Positions 1-7,691 of a stretch of DNA of 64,000 nt are shown in pieces. A program made the position numbers and the translations under genes. The stretch comes from Flavobacterium sp. MC2016-06. GTDB taxonomy: Bacteria > Bacteroidota > Bacteroidia > Flavobacteriales > Flavobacteriaceae. Every line of letters begins with the position of its first letter. Position 1 is the stretch's first letter. The DNA lies in the NCBI RefSeq assembly GCF_009711165.2, contig NZ_WMID02000032.1, forward strand, positions 3,296 to 67,295, given 5' to 3'. Under the pieces are notes generated by a model. The model did no database searches and was not told the origin of the DNA. It saw nothing but the letters and a program-made list of their open reading frames with translations.

Positions 1-1049
1 AAAATGCAAAAAACAGTATAGAATATGCCTCTGGACTTTCTATCGTAAAACAAGAAGGATATTCTGTTGTTACTGTTACAAATCCGTGGCCAAATGCTAA
101 TAAAAATTTCACTTATATTTTAAAAGAAAAAGATGCTAAAGTCCCAGACAGCCTCCAAAAATATACTACGATTAAAGTTCCGTTAGAGTCTGTTGTAGTA
201 ACGTCAACAACAAATATTCCGTTTTTAGAAATGTTAGAAGTAGAAGACAAATTAGTTGGTTTTCCGCATACCGATTATATCTCTTCAGAAAAAACAAGAG
301 CATTAATTGACAAAGGTTCTGTCAAAAACGTTGGACAAAATGAAAAGTTGAATATGGAGCAATTAATAGAATTGTCACCAGATTTGATTGTCACTTTTGG
401 AGTAGACAACAATAATCCGATGCTGGATAACTTAAAGAAAAGTGGATTGAATGTTTTTATTCAAGCCGATTGGATGGAACAATCACCGTTAGGAAAAGCA
501 GAATGGATTAAACTTTATGGTGCTTTATTTGGAAAAGAGGAGAAAGCAAAAGAATTATTCGACAAAATTGTTTTGAGTTACAATCAGGCAAAAAAATTAG
601 CAGCAGACCAAAAAGCGGCCTCAACTGTTTTGTATGGTTCTATGTACGAGGATGTTTGGTATGTTGCAAAAGGAAACAGCTGGGTTGCAGAATTTATGAA
701 AGATGCACAGGCTAACTATTTATGGGCTGATCTTAAAGGAACTGGAAGCGAAGGTTTATCTTTTGAAAAAGTATTAGTAAAAGCTAAAACGGCTAATTTT
801 TGGATTGTTACGGGTTCAGTTAAAACTTTAGATGAATTAGGAAAAAGTAATCCGCATTACACCGAATTTGATGCCTTTAAAAATAAAAATGTATATACTC
901 TCGAAAGTAAATTAGGAAAAACTGGAGGTACAATTTATTATGAATTATCGCCAAGCCGACCTGATTTGGTTCTTAAAGATTATATTAAGATTTTTCATCC
1001 TGATTTACTGCCGAGCTATGAGTTTACTTTTGCGACTAAATTGAATTAA
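1..1049 (+). CDS. ABC transporter substrate-binding protein, 5' truncated (Fe-siderophore/cobalamin type)
   Basis: The reading frame is open from the first bases of the window, so the N-terminus, including the signal peptide, lies outside; at least 348 residues are visible. The protein looks like a periplasmic binding protein of the Peripla_BP_2 (BtuF/FepB/FhuD) class: an N-lobe with the SVVVTSTT strand, the typical 'MEQLIELSPDLIV' segment, a long linking helix and a C-lobe ending in 'DYIKIFHPDLLP'. It would catch the ligand in the periplasm and hand it to the permease that starts 1 bp downstream. That spacing, and the ATPase gene further on, make this the first cistron of an uptake operon. 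The substrate cannot be told from sequence; iron-siderophore, heme and cobalamin are all possible. Confidence 0.85.
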   Translation, partial: NAKNSIEYASGLSIVKQEGYSVVTVTNPWPNANKNFTYILKEKDAKVPDSLQKYTTIKVPLESVVVTSTTNIPFLEMLEVEDKLVGFPHTDYISSEKTRALIDKGSVKNVGQNEKLNMEQLIELSPDLIVTFGVDNNNPMLDNLKKSGLNVFIQADWMEQSPLGKAEWIKLYGALFGKEEKAKELFDKIVLSYNQAKKLAADQKAASTVLYGSMYEDVWYVAKGNSWVAEFMKDAQANYLWADLKGTGSEGLSFEKVLVKAKTANFWIVTGSVKTLDELGKSNPHYTEFDAFKNKNVYTLESKLGKTGGTIYYELSPSRPDLVLKDYIKIFHPDLLPSYEFTFATKLN

Positions 1050-1050
1050 A

Positions 1051-2079
1051 TTGGTAGATAAAAAACGAAATACTATTTTATTTTTAATACTAGGTTTAGG
1101 CTTGGTTTTTATGTTTCTTGCCAGCATAAGTCTGGGTTCGGTTACAATTCCGTTAAAAGAAGTGTATACAAGTCTAACTGGAGGACATGCCAGTAAATCG
1201 GCATGGGAATATATTATTATTAATTATAGACTGCCAAAAGCAATAACTGCTGTTTTAGTGGGAACAGGATTATCAATCAGCGGTTTGTTAATGCAGACTT
1301 TATTTAGAAATCCGCTTGCAGGACCTTATGTTTTAGGACTAAGTTCTGGTGCCAGTTTAGGCGTCGCTTTTGTAATTTTGGGAGCTGGATTTCTCCCTTC
1401 TTTTTTAAGGGTAATTGCATTATCATCTTACGGAATTGTAATCGCTTCAACTTTAGGGAGTACATTAGTTTTATTACTAGTTTTGGTTGTCTCTCAGAAA
1501 TTACGAGATACAATGGCAATCTTAATTGTCGGACTAATGTTCGGCAGTTTTACTACCGCAATTGTTAGTGTTCTAACTTATTTTAGTACAGCAGAACAGC
1601 TTCAGAAATTCACGTTTTGGTCAATGGGAAGTTTAGGAAATCTTTCTTGGTCAACCATTGGAGTTTTTGCTGTTTTTGTAATAATTGGGCTTCTTTTAAG
1701 TGCGAGCAGTATTAAGCCATTAAACGCTTTGCTTTTGGGTGAAAATTATGCTAAAAGTGTTGGGTTGAATTTCAAAAAAGCCCGATTGATAATCATATTT
1801 GCAACGAGTATTCTCGCAGGAAGTATTACAGCTTTTGCCGGTCCGATCGCTTTTATTGGTCTGGCTGTTCCGCACATAGCAAAACTGACTTTTCAGACCA
1901 GCAATCACACTATTTTGTTTTGGAGTACTTTGTTTTTTGGTGCGACAATAATGTTGTTTTGTGATATTGTATCAGAAATGCCTGGCTTTGAGGTTACGCT
2001 TCCTATAAATGCAATTACCTCAATAATTGGTGCACCTGTTGTGATTTGGCTTTTGGTAAGGAAAAGAAATTTTACGTAA
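1051..2079 (+). CDS. FecCD-family ABC transporter permease
   Basis: Integral inner-membrane subunit of a siderophore/cobalamin importer, 342 residues, close to the usual 330-350. About nine to ten hydrophobic segments are visible, beginning at residues 8-28. The family hallmark stretch 'GxxxQxxxRNPLAGPYVLGLSSGASLG' lies near residues 79-105, and the cytoplasmic 'GPIAFIGLAVPHIAK' coupling region is near residue 265. The start is a TTG one base after the stop of the binding-protein gene, implying translational coupling; the next ATG (at 1111) would remove the first membrane segment. The partner ATPase is found only after an inserted GxxExxY cassette. Confidence 0.9.
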   Translation: MVDKKRNTILFLILGLGLVFMFLASISLGSVTIPLKEVYTSLTGGHASKSAWEYIIINYRLPKAITAVLVGTGLSISGLLMQTLFRNPLAGPYVLGLSSGASLGVAFVILGAGFLPSFLRVIALSSYGIVIASTLGSTLVLLLVLVVSQKLRDTMAILIVGLMFGSFTTAIVSVLTYFSTAEQLQKFTFWSMGSLGNLSWSTIGVFAVFVIIGLLLSASSIKPLNALLLGENYAKSVGLNFKKARLIIIFATSILAGSITAFAGPIAFIGLAVPHIAKLTFQTSNHTILFWSTLFFGATIMLFCDIVSEMPGFEVTLPINAITSIIGAPVVIWLLVRKRNFT

Positions 2080-2104
2080 AAACTTACAGATATTTAGTGT
2101 ATTG

Positions 2105-2655
2105 TTTTTTTAACACATAGAAACATAGTTTTTATTTCAATTAAATTAATAATGATTACTCAAAAATATTTGACCGAACTGACTTATGAAGTGGTTGGAG
2201 CTTCGATAGAAGTGCATAAAATAATAGGTAAAGGATTGCTTGAAAGTGTTTATCATCAATGCTTGAAAGAAGAGCTTTCTCAAAGAAAATTAAATTTTTT
2301 CACAGAGATGAAAGTGCCAATATTGTATAAACAAAAGGAATTGACTACAGATTTGAGATGCGATTTGTTTGTTGAAAATTGTCTAATAGTAGAATTAAAA
2401 ACAGTTTCCGAGATAAATTCAATGCATCAGGCTCAGCTTTTAACTTATATGAAACTTTTAAAAGCTCCAAAGGGAATTATAATTAATTTTAATTGCTTTA
2501 ATATTTTTAAAGAAGGACAAAAAACATTCGTAAATGAATATTTCAAGTTATTACCCAAAGAATAGATAGTAAAAGCTAGGTGATAATTTACAAGTAAATT
2601 CTATCCAATCTATTAAAAAAACAAAGAAAAAATCTATGTTTCTATGTGTTAAAAA
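2105..2655. mobile_element. putative GxxExxY cassette bounded by inverted repeats
   Basis: A perfect 17-bp inverted repeat (AACACATAGAAACATAG at 2112-2128 and its reverse complement at 2634-2650), extended outward by T-rich/A-rich runs to about 22 bp, frames a single gene. The framed segment sits between the permease and ATPase genes of an ABC transporter operon whose other junction is only 1 bp. Removing it would leave about 50 bp between permease and ATPase. This is what is seen; mobility is inference, and no transposase is encoded. Confidence 0.5.
2152..2565 (+). CDS. GxxExxY protein (PD-(D/E)XK nuclease-like)
   Basis: The 137-residue protein carries the family signature GLLESVY (G28, E31, Y34). 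It is followed by a nuclease-like core with D71 and the E81-L-K83 pair on a predicted strand (CDLFVENCLIVELKTV), and then Q93-A-Q95-L-L-T-Y99. This matches the GxxExxY family (Pfam PDDEXK_3), assigned to the PD-(D/E)XK nuclease fold by its motif; the cellular role of the family is not established. It has no relation to the transporter genes on either side and lies inside a pair of inverted repeats. It is transcribed in the operon direction, so it need not be polar on the ATPase. Confidence 0.9.
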   Translation: MITQKYLTELTYEVVGASIEVHKIIGKGLLESVYHQCLKEELSQRKLNFFTEMKVPILYKQKELTTDLRCDLFVENCLIVELKTVSEINSMHQAQLLTYMKLLKAPKGIIINFNCFNIFKEGQKTFVNEYFKLLPKE

Positions 2656-2670
2656 TAAAATTGTCCTGAA

Positions 2671-3447
2671 ATGAAAAACATTCTAAAAACTTCAAATTTA
2701 AGCATTGGCTATAAGTCCAAGAAAGCAACTGTAACCATTGCCGAAAACCTAAATTTGAATCTGGTTTCAGGAAAACTCATTTCGTTAATAGGAGCAAACG
2801 GTATCGGAAAATCGACTTTACTTCGTACTATAACAGGAATTCAAAAGCCATTATCTGGAAATGTATTGCTGAGCGAAAAAGACATAACGGCTTTCAAACC
2901 TTTAGAATTAGCGCAAAATTTAAGCGTCGTTTTAACCGAAAAGTTACCGCCAAGCAATTTATCAGTTTTCGAATTAGTATCGCTTGGACGCCAGCCATAC
3001 ACCAATTGGATTGGTACTTTAACTCCAGATGATATTACAAAAGTAAACGAAGCTTTAGAATTGACTCAAATTAGTCATTTAGCTCGAAAAAAACATTTTG
3101 AGATAAGCGACGGCCAATTACAAAAAGTATTAATTGCTCGAGCTTTGGCACAAGATACACCGTTAATTATTTTGGATGAACCTACAACTCATCTTGATTT
3201 ATTGCACAAAGTTTCACTTTTTAAATTGCTGAAAAAGTTGACACAAGAAACACAAAAGTGCATTTTATTTTCGACTCACGATATTGATCTGGCGATTCAG
3301 TTAAGTGACGAAATGATTATCATGACACCAAATTTGGTAGCGCAGGACGAACCTTGTAATTTGATTTCTAAAGGAAGTTTTGCAACTCTATTCAAAGACG
3401 AACATATTATTTTTGATTCCGAAAAAGGCAAGTTTGTAATTACTTAA
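2671..3447 (+). CDS. ABC transporter ATP-binding protein (FecE/BtuD type)
   Basis: Cytoplasmic ATPase subunit, 258 residues, energising the importer encoded upstream. Walker A GANGIGKST is at residues 41-49, Walker B LIILDE at 165-170, the D-loop at H174-L-D176, and the switch histidine H203 in 'STHD'. The signature loop reads ISDGQ (145-149) instead of LSGGQ, a conservative but noticeable change. The start is an ATG 21 bp after the right inverted repeat of the GxxExxY cassette. It is followed by palindromic repeats rather than another transporter gene, so the operon ends here. Confidence 0.92.
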   Translation: MKNILKTSNLSIGYKSKKATVTIAENLNLNLVSGKLISLIGANGIGKSTLLRTITGIQKPLSGNVLLSEKDITAFKPLELAQNLSVVLTEKLPPSNLSVFELVSLGRQPYTNWIGTLTPDDITKVNEALELTQISHLARKKHFEISDGQLQKVLIARALAQDTPLIILDEPTTHLDLLHKVSLFKLLKKLTQETQKCILFSTHDIDLAIQLSDEMIIMTPNLVAQDEPCNLISKGSFATLFKDEHIIFDSEKGKFVIT

Positions 3448-3459
3448 TAAGTCTGCTTT

Positions 3460-3486
3460 CCTGCAAGGTTTCTAAAACCTTGCAGG
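3460..3486. repeat. palindromic intergenic repeat, copy 1 (terminator-like)
   Basis: Arms CCTGCAAGGTTT (3460-3471) and AAACCTTGCAGG (3475-3486) with a 3-nt loop form a strong hairpin 13 bp after the ATPase stop codon. The same arm sequence recurs at 3684-3710 and 3738-3764. It has no U-tract, so it may work as a 3'-end stabiliser rather than a classical terminator. Confidence 0.75.
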
Positions 3487-3572
3487 ACGTGAAAATTATA
3501 TTTTTAGACTAATTTTTTCTTTACAGAAACATTTTTTTCATAATTTGGGTATTCAGAAGTTTATTGATTTTT

Positions 3573-3663
3573 AGGAACTAATCCTGCTGTCCTTCCAAAT
3601 CTTTTGCTTTTTAAAGAAAAAAGCAAAAGGATTTTTCCTCCCATCAGGGCTAATACAGCTGTA
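3573..3663. repeat. interspersed repeat element, copy A
   Basis: This roughly 90-bp segment resembles 63507-63600: both read AGGA(A/G)CTTAATCC-like bases, then GCTGT, a run around CTTTTTAAAGAAAAAAG, AAAGGATTT, CC(C/T)...CATC(A/G)GGGCTA and finally AGCTGT. A perfect 12-bp stem (3601-3612 with 3618-3629) sits in the middle. It fills most of the 327-bp gap between the ATPase gene and trmL. An open frame across it (3604-3786) is not thought to be coding. Confidence 0.6.
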
Positions 3664-3683
3664 TTCACAAGAACTTTAGCGCT

Positions 3684-3764
3684 CCTGCAAGGTTTTCAAA
3701 ACCTTGTAGGTTTAGAATTAAGTTTACATAAAATATACCTACAAGGTTTTGGAAACCTTGCAGG
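3684..3764. repeat. pair of palindromic repeats in inverted orientation, copies 2 and 3
   Basis: Copy 2 (3684-3710) and copy 3 (3738-3764) are each hairpins with the CCTGCAAGGTTTT arm. They are also near-perfect reverse complements of each other over 27 bp, so an alternative larger cruciform is possible. Copy 3 lies just beyond the stop codon of trmL, which runs on the minus strand. Confidence 0.7.
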
Positions 3765-3774
3765 AAACAAAAGA

Positions 3775-4230
3775 TTAAACCTTTAGACCAATCTGTCTTT
3801 TAGCTTCGCCAACTACAAAAGCAACAGAATTTGCGATATTAAAGCTTCTAATTAATTTCGACATCGGAATAGTTAAATGATTTTCAAAACGAGCCAGAAC
3901 TTCTTTGCTTAAACCAACACTTTCTTTTCCGAAAACCAACCAGTCTCCATCTTGAAAATCAGTTTGTAAATACGATTTTTCGGCATGAGAACTCATTAAA
4001 AAAACACGCGATTGATCTGGAATTTGTTTGATCCATTCCTCAATATTAGCATATTCAGTCACATCAAGATGCACCCAATAATCCAAACCAGAACGTTTTA
4101 GATTTTTATCATTAATAACAAATCCAAACGGATGAATTAAATGAAGTCGGCTTTCTGTACCAACACAAAGACGGCCAATATTTCCAGTATTGTTAGGGAT
4201 TTCAGGCTCTACAAGAACAATGTTTAGCAT
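3775..4230 (-). CDS. trmL: tRNA (cytidine/uridine(34)-2'-O)-methyltransferase TrmL
   Basis: SPOUT-family methyltransferase of 151 residues, the usual TrmL length, with no extra RNA-binding domain. The N-terminus 'MLNIVLVEPEIPNNTGNIGRLC' holds the conserved N-x-GNIxR element. The trefoil-knot SAM site is built from 'VFGKESVGLS' and 'SFNIANSVAFVVGEAKRQ' near the C-terminus. It methylates the 2'-O of the wobble nucleotide of tRNA-Leu isoacceptors in the cytosol. It is separated from the next gene on the same strand by a short direct-repeat tract (4240-4318), so it probably has its own promoter there. Confidence 0.92.
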   Translation of the reverse strand: MLNIVLVEPEIPNNTGNIGRLCVGTESRLHLIHPFGFVINDKNLKRSGLDYWVHLDVTEYANIEEWIKQIPDQSRVFLMSSHAEKSYLQTDFQDGDWLVFGKESVGLSKEVLARFENHLTIPMSKLIRSFNIANSVAFVVGEAKRQIGLKV

Positions 4231-4239
4231 TTTTTTGAA

Positions 4240-4318
4240 TTATGGGTTATGAGTTATGAATTATGAGTTATGAGTTTCCAAAAATTATCTAATTATCAAA
4301 TTGACTAATTTTCTAATT
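4240..4318. repeat. AT-rich direct-repeat tract
   Basis: Reiterations of GTTATGAGTTATGA (4246-4275) are followed by (T)CTAATTATC/ACTAATTTTCTAATT-type units (4288-4318). The second motif recurs at about 42800-42833. No coding function is seen. Confidence 0.5.
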
Positions 4319-4895
4319 TAAAATCGGCAACTTCTATAACTTCTCCGGCTTTTAAGTTTTGCAAATATACATTTCCTATCCGAACGCGAACCAATCGCAA
4401 TGTGGGAAACCCAACTGCAGCAGTCATTTTTCGTACCTGACGAAATTTACCTTCATTTACCGTAATAGAAGCCCAAGAAGTCGGGCCGTGGCGTTCGTCT
4501 CTGATTTTTTTAGCTCGAGGTCCAAAATCAGGAATTTCGGTAACGATAAAAGCTTTGCAAGGTCTAGTTATATATTTTCCGCCGTCAAAACCTATTTCAA
4601 CACCTTTTTGTAACGCTTCAATAGCTTCTGAAGTAATTACGCCGTCAACTTGTACATAATATTCCTTATCTACTTTTTTACTTCTTATTTGTTCGCTCAC
4701 TTTTCCATCAGTAGTCAATAAAAGTAAACCTTCAGAATCCTCATCCAAGCGGCCAATAGCCATTGTACCTTCAGGGAAATTGTGCAATTCGCCCAAAAGT
4801 TTTTTCTTCCTTTTTAATTCATATATAAATTGGCTTAAATAGCCGTAAGGTTTAAAAAGAATGAAGTGTTTGTGCATGTTATTTTTTTGATGCAA
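4305..4895 (-). CDS. rluE: 23S rRNA pseudouridine synthase, RluE-like (RsuA family)
   Basis: Single-domain pseudouridine synthase without an S4 domain, 196 residues. The catalytic motif GRLDEDSEGLLLLT has the aspartate nucleophile at residue 51. The C-terminal half contains 'KIRDERHGPTSWASITVNEGKFRQVRKM', the conserved basic RNA-contact motif of the RsuA/RluB/E/F family. The absence of an S4 domain and the length point to RluE (U2457 in 23S rRNA by E. coli numbering). A second methionine (residue 7, 4877) could be the true start, giving MHKHFILF. Confidence 0.85.
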   Translation of the reverse strand: MHQKNNMHKHFILFKPYGYLSQFIYELKRKKKLLGELHNFPEGTMAIGRLDEDSEGLLLLTTDGKVSEQIRSKKVDKEYYVQVDGVITSEAIEALQKGVEIGFDGGKYITRPCKAFIVTEIPDFGPRAKKIRDERHGPTSWASITVNEGKFRQVRKMTAAVGFPTLRLVRVRIGNVYLQNLKAGEVIEVADFKLEN

Positions 4896-4929
4896 AGATA
4901 ACTTTGTTTCATTAGCAGTAAAAGAACAA

Positions 4930-5403
4930 TTACTTTTTCAGCATTAAAAAATAATTGAGTTTAGATTTAATCATCTTTCGGTCCTTATCCAATAAGTACA
5001 TTTTTTCAGGATTAGCACTAAAGTATCCGTAATAAATTTGTTTTTCTTGAGGCTGATCGTAATTAAGCACGTAAATTGTTCCATCAGGATCATCGCCTAA
5101 GCCTCGTTCGGTATTAAAACTGCCTGTTTCTGTAAACGGATTATTAGGTTCTTTGTCCAGATAAACACTTATCAATTCAAATTTATTGTTTTGCATTACG
5201 CCATAATCAGCATCAATTTTTAAAGTTGTTTGTATGCCACTGCAATCTGCGCAAGGCAAAACACCTTCGTAGAGGGTTAATTTATGCAGTCTTTTATCTG
5301 TTTTTGTTTTCTTGATTTCTGGCGCAGTTATTTCTTCTTTCTTTTTAGAATTGCATGATAATAATAAGCATATAACAGCCGTGATGAATATTGATTTTTT
5401 CAT
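4930..5403 (-). CDS. NlpE-like copper-resistance lipoprotein
   Basis: A 157-residue lipoprotein with a signal peptide and lipobox LLLSC (Cys about 16), followed by a Lys/Glu-rich spacer. The globular part holds the NlpE N-terminal hallmark 'YEGVLPCADCSGIQTTL' with a CxxC pair, then short beta strands ending '...NPEKMYLLDKDRKMIKSKLNY'. NlpE in E. coli is an outer-membrane envelope-stress sensor; only the N-terminal domain is present here. It is expected to be anchored in the inner or outer membrane facing the periplasm. The last residues run close to the 3' side of the pseudouridine synthase gene on the same strand. Confidence 0.85.
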   Translation of the reverse strand: MKKSIFITAVICLLLSCNSKKKEEITAPEIKKTKTDKRLHKLTLYEGVLPCADCSGIQTTLKIDADYGVMQNNKFELISVYLDKEPNNPFTETGSFNTERGLGDDPDGTIYVLNYDQPQEKQIYYGYFSANPEKMYLLDKDRKMIKSKLNYFLMLKK

Positions 5404-5545
5404 GATCTATTTGTTTTTTAGAATTAAAAATAAAAACGTAATTAAGGTACAAATATTTAACGACAAACTAAAAGCAATGTTAAATGACTTACTTTTTGGT
5501 TTTAGAATTTGTAATATTATAATACAAAATTTTAAAATTAAGGAT

Positions 5546-5914
5546 ATGGAAACTAATAATTTAGGCTCTAAAAAGATAAATGGAGTAAAAAAAAATATAC
5601 ACGAATCTAAAGGTAAAAATATTTCTCATGATGTAAAAAATGATGAACTAAAATTGAAGAAAGAAATCGTAACAGATGCCGACGGTAACAAAAAAGTTGT
5701 AGAAAGAGCACGTAATGAAAATGAAGAAATTAAAAAAGTTTCAAACTTGCCCAATAACGAAAATGCAAACAGAGGAGTTTCTAACGAAGAAGAAGCAAAG
5801 AAGACTGTAGAAAATAAAGATAGAAATTCAGATATCACTCCAAATCGTTATCCTAATTCTCATCCCGACAATCATGAAGACAGAGGGAACATGAAATTAG
5901 ACGAAGAGGAATAA
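5546..5914 (+). CDS. hypothetical disordered, highly charged protein
   Basis: The ATG at 5546 gives 122 residues (METNNLGSKK...). The frame is open further upstream, but that part overlaps the NlpE-like gene antisense and reads as non-coding. Composition is dominated by Lys, Glu, Asp and Asn, with no hydrophobic core, no signal peptide and no membrane span. The C-terminus ends in an acidic run (KLDEEE). It is probably intrinsically disordered. It resembles in style, not in alignable sequence, the acidic protein at 42300-42596. Function unknown. Confidence 0.65.
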   Translation: METNNLGSKKINGVKKNIHESKGKNISHDVKNDELKLKKEIVTDADGNKKVVERARNENEEIKKVSNLPNNENANRGVSNEEEAKKTVENKDRNSDITPNRYPNSHPDNHEDRGNMKLDEEE

Positions 5915-6069
5915 TTAACAATACGAAATTTTCTGCGGTTTTTGATTATTTTAAAGTCAAATAACATTTGATTAGCATTATCCGTTAATCTTATGATAAA
6001 AGGGACAAAATCTGTGGTAAGGCGTTTAGATCTGCGTAAATTGTACGTACAAATTTAAATCTTAAGAAT

Positions 6070-6822
6070 ATGTCACTTTTAGAAAACAAAGTTGCTTTTG
6101 TATCTGGAGGCGGTTCGGGAATCGGACGCGCAGTTGCAGAAGCTTATGCTCGTGAAGGAGCAAAAGTTATAGTTTCAGATGTTAATGTTGAACACGGTGA
6201 AGCAACCGTAAAAGTTATAAAAGAGAGCGGAGGAGAAGCTTTTTTTATTAAAGGAGATTCTTCAAGCGCAAGCGATAATAAAAGATTGGTAGAAGAAACT
6301 GTTGCTAAATATGGAAGATTGGATATTTCTTGTAATAACGCTGGAATGGGCGGACCCGCAAAACCAACTGGAGAGTATGAACCAGAAGAGTGGGATCGCG
6401 TAATTGGATTGAATTTAAGCGGTGTTTTTTATGCTTGTCGTTATCAATTAGAGCAGATGGAAAAAAATGGAGGCGGAAGCATAGTAAATATAGCCTCAAT
6501 TCACGGGCAGGTTGCTGCGCCAAATAGTCCTGCTTATACTGCCTCAAAACATGGTGTTGTAGGATTGACTAAAAATATTGCTGCAGAATATGCATTAAAA
6601 AATATTCGTTGCAATGCAGTTGGTCCAGGTTATATTGAGACAGCTTTATTGAAAGATAATTTGAATAAAAGTATGATGGATGCCATAGCAGCAAAAGCGC
6701 CAATGAACCGTTTAGGAACTGCAGAAGAAATTGCAGAATTGGTTTTGTTTTTAAGTTCTGAAAAATCATCTTTTACTACCGGAAGTTATATCATTGCCGA
6801 TGGAGGTTATACAGCATTATAA
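6070..6822 (+). CDS. SDR-family NAD(P)-dependent oxidoreductase
   Basis: A classical 250-residue short-chain dehydrogenase. The cofactor motif is GGGSGIG (residues 13-19), NNAG at 89-92, catalytic S143 with Y156-x3-K160 (YTASK), and the C-terminal 'LFLSSEKSSFTTGSYIIADGGY' typical of FabG-like enzymes. The substrate cannot be inferred; it could be a 3-oxoacyl or cyclic alcohol dehydrogenase. D37 in 'VIVSDVNV' after the second strand favours NAD over NADP. It stands alone on its strand and ends in a shared bidirectional terminator. Confidence 0.93.
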   Translation: MSLLENKVAFVSGGGSGIGRAVAEAYAREGAKVIVSDVNVEHGEATVKVIKESGGEAFFIKGDSSSASDNKRLVEETVAKYGRLDISCNNAGMGGPAKPTGEYEPEEWDRVIGLNLSGVFYACRYQLEQMEKNGGGSIVNIASIHGQVAAPNSPAYTASKHGVVGLTKNIAAEYALKNIRCNAVGPGYIETALLKDNLNKSMMDAIAAKAPMNRLGTAEEIAELVLFLSSEKSSFTTGSYIIADGGYTAL

Positions 6823-6840
6823 ATTGTTATAAGGATAGAA

Positions 6841-6873
6841 AAAAGGCTTTCTGGAATTTCCAGAAAGCCTTTT
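6841..6873. terminator. bidirectional intrinsic terminator
   Basis: Arms AAAAGGCTTTCTGGA (6841-6855) and TCCAGAAAGCCTTTT (6859-6873) with a 3-nt loop and U-tracts on both strands. It lies between the convergent SDR gene and the mepB-like gene. Confidence 0.9.
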
Positions 6874-6879
6874 TTAGTT

Positions 6880-7407
6880 TTAAATGCAAAATAGGTTTTG
6901 GATGGTATTAAAATTGGTGCTTTTATTTATTTCATAAAAATAATTGAGCTGCCATTGCTGTGTTTTTTGGGCTTGTTTACTTGTAGTTTCGTCCCAAGGC
7001 GGATAAACTCTCGTCGCTCTTATTCCTTCTTTTTTTGGAGTTGAAAAAATTCCTTTTGCTAATAATACTTCTTTCGGAAAGATGAACTGTCCCAAAAGAG
7101 CTTCTTTTCTAACATTTACAATCACAAAATCAATTGTATCAGAAAAATCAAAAGGTTCGATGATGCCGCTTTTATTGCGTTTCCATAAAGTTACAAACTG
7201 ACCATTTTTTGTAGGCGTTATTTTAGCCGATCTAAATTTGATATGCTTTTGATTGATTTGAAAATCGCAAGCATCGTATTCCTTACTTTCTGCTTCGGCT
7301 TGAGGTACAGTTACTTCAAAATTACAAAAATCATAAACCAGTTCTTTTGCTAGGATTAAATCGCTGGGAATTTGCTTTTGATCTGCCCAATTGCTTTTTA
7401 TTATCAT
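6880..7407 (-). CDS. MepB-family protein
   Basis: 175 residues with the MepB-like arrangement: N-terminal 'ELVYDFCNFEVTVPQAEAESKEYDACDFQIN', central 'KHIKFRSAKITPTKNGQFVTLWKR', then 'FDFSDTIDFVIVNVRKEALLGQFIFPKEVLLAKGI' and 'GIRATRVYPPWDETTSKQAQKTQQWQ'. The family is named after the S. aureus mepRAB operon, but its biochemical role is unknown. There is no signal peptide, so it is cytosolic. Nothing around it resembles a MATE efflux pump or a MepR regulator. Confidence 0.85.
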   Translation of the reverse strand: MIIKSNWADQKQIPSDLILAKELVYDFCNFEVTVPQAEAESKEYDACDFQINQKHIKFRSAKITPTKNGQFVTLWKRNKSGIIEPFDFSDTIDFVIVNVRKEALLGQFIFPKEVLLAKGIFSTPKKEGIRATRVYPPWDETTSKQAQKTQQWQLNYFYEINKSTNFNTIQNLFCI

Positions 7408-7691
7408 TTTATGAGAATAGTCTTAAGGTTATTTTAGCCCAAAACTACAACAAAACAGCTCGAAATTCACTTAAAAAGCGGTCATTTTTTATAAAAATGA
7501 AAAATAAATAATAATGAGTTTTGTGCTGTAAAGTCTTTGTTTGCTTGATTATTTTGTAATTAATATTAAGTTTTGTTGTTTTTAGTTGAGGTATTTTGAT
7601 AAAATAGCAAACTTTAACTTTAAAATTTTATAATATTACCTTAACTTTAAACACTATAAATTTGACTTCTAAAAACTCTTTTTTTTAACGT

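Noticed and set aside
2101..2663. 4-bp ATTG target duplication around the GxxExxY cassette
   Set aside because: It is only four bases, in low-complexity DNA, and not the same distance from the two arms.
3604..3786. Open frame of 60 codons over the repeat region
   Set aside because: It follows the interspersed repeat and palindromes, ends inside the trmL gene and has no protein-like composition.
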